The position numbers and the translations under genes were made by a program. From positions 93,359,666-93,423,665 of the forward strand of contig CM038216.1 of NCBI GenBank assembly GCA_021442155.1: a stretch of 64,000 nt of DNA, given 5' to 3'. The stretch's first letter is position 1; every line of letters starts with the position of its first letter. This DNA is from Cymbidium sinense. Lineage: Eukaryota > Streptophyta > Magnoliopsida > Asparagales > Orchidaceae. This document shows positions 63,601 through 64,000 of this stretch, piece after piece. The notes beneath the pieces are model-generated. The model saw nothing but the letters and a program-made list of their open reading frames with translations. It ran no database searches and was not told the origin of the DNA.

Positions 63601-64000
63601 GATCTAGGTCATTTTTCTTACATGATCTAGTCTCTTAAAGTGAGTTTAAGACTTAGACTCTTTCTAAATAAATAATAACAGCTATCTTGCATAAAACTGA
63701 CTTGGGTACATGAATTTAAAATTGTAGGAGAGTTGTACACCATAGTTGTAAGTCTAAGTAGTGAAGTGGTTTAATCTCTCTTATGGAGGTAAACCATATA
63801 CCCATTTTTGCCTTAGATTTAGGCTATGCTTTTGGCCTTAGCTCCTAACTTTAGGTTAGGTTACTTCTCCCTTTGTGGGCCATAAGTATAAATCCTCACC
63901 TCTAGGCATTTCCAATCTTGTGTTTTGGAATCATAAAAATTTCTAATGAAAAATTCAACTCAAAAAATTAAATCAATATAATTATAAAGCCCAACCATAG
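60620..64000 (+). mobile_element. Giant LTR, copy 3 remainder (3' part), continuing past the window
   Basis: From about 60,620 the sequence resumes at the LTR position where copy 3 stopped (copy-1 position about 16,150-16,250). It runs colinearly to 64,000, which matches copy-1 position 20,229 (both end AATTATAAAGCCCAACCATAG, shown as AATTATAAAGCCC and AACCATAG). It parallels copy 4 from about 57,700 on, for example the TTACCTCCCCTAATTTTCTT word at 57,863 and 60,841. About 450 bp of LTR should lie just outside the window. No genes. Confidence 0.72.

Overview
This window looks like nuclear DNA of a land plant, taken from a large, repeat-filled, subtelomere-like region. The base repeat is CCCTAAA, the plant telomere unit. 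The recognisable coding remnants are a plant glycine-rich RNA-binding protein (GRP) and plant Ty3/gypsy retrotransposon polyproteins. I see no intact protein-coding gene, no tRNA or rRNA, and no bacterial or organellar gene cluster. A large-genome plant fits the amount of old, decayed repeat, but the species cannot be read from the sequence.

Layout. (1) 1-10,953: degenerate telomere-like array A, always CCCTAAA on the + strand. (2) 11,131-22,736: a minus-strand Ty3/gypsy remnant (gag, protease, start of reverse transcriptase) split inside its protease by a 7.66-kb solo LTR of an unrelated family (13,016-20,679) with an AGGCT/AGGCC target-site duplication. (3) 22,737-38,944: telomere-like array B, same orientation as A. 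(4) 38,945-42,600: a decayed tandem repeat of about 0.33 kb followed by a block of direct repeats, possibly the LTR of the gypsy element. (5) 42,600-45,735: a second copy of the gypsy remnant (integrase, RNase H, end of RT, end of protease). (6) 45,736-64,000: the same long LTR family again, as three nested insertions: copy 2 interrupted by copy 3, which is interrupted by copy 4.

The most interesting signal is in arrays A and B. They are not random telomeric debris. Both are built from units of about 0.4-2.0 kb, each with a CCCTAAA-rich head, a long A-rich tail (TAAAA/AAATAAA words), and a boundary motif close to GGTTTACTTAATTT. I count 21 boundaries. Words inside the A-rich tail, such as ACTCAACTAAAAA, recur at the same place in many units. 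About 220-330 bp after certain boundaries lies a 5'-truncated GRP retrocopy with its 3' UTR and poly(A). GRP-bearing units recur about every 4.7-5.2 kb, with one shorter interval of 3.6 kb. This is a telomere-repeat-derived higher-order macrosatellite carrying a processed pseudogene.

Nothing here appears to work as a gene system. The history I infer is: birth of a telomere-like array, insertion of a GRP retrocopy, amplification of the composite unit, invasion by a Ty3/gypsy element, insertion of a giant LTR into that element, duplication of the compound locus, and further nested LTR insertions. Alignments and unit boundaries were made by eye, so most coordinates are good to tens of bases. The exact coordinates are the LTR start and end of copy 1, the LTR starts of copies 2 and 4, and the named motifs.
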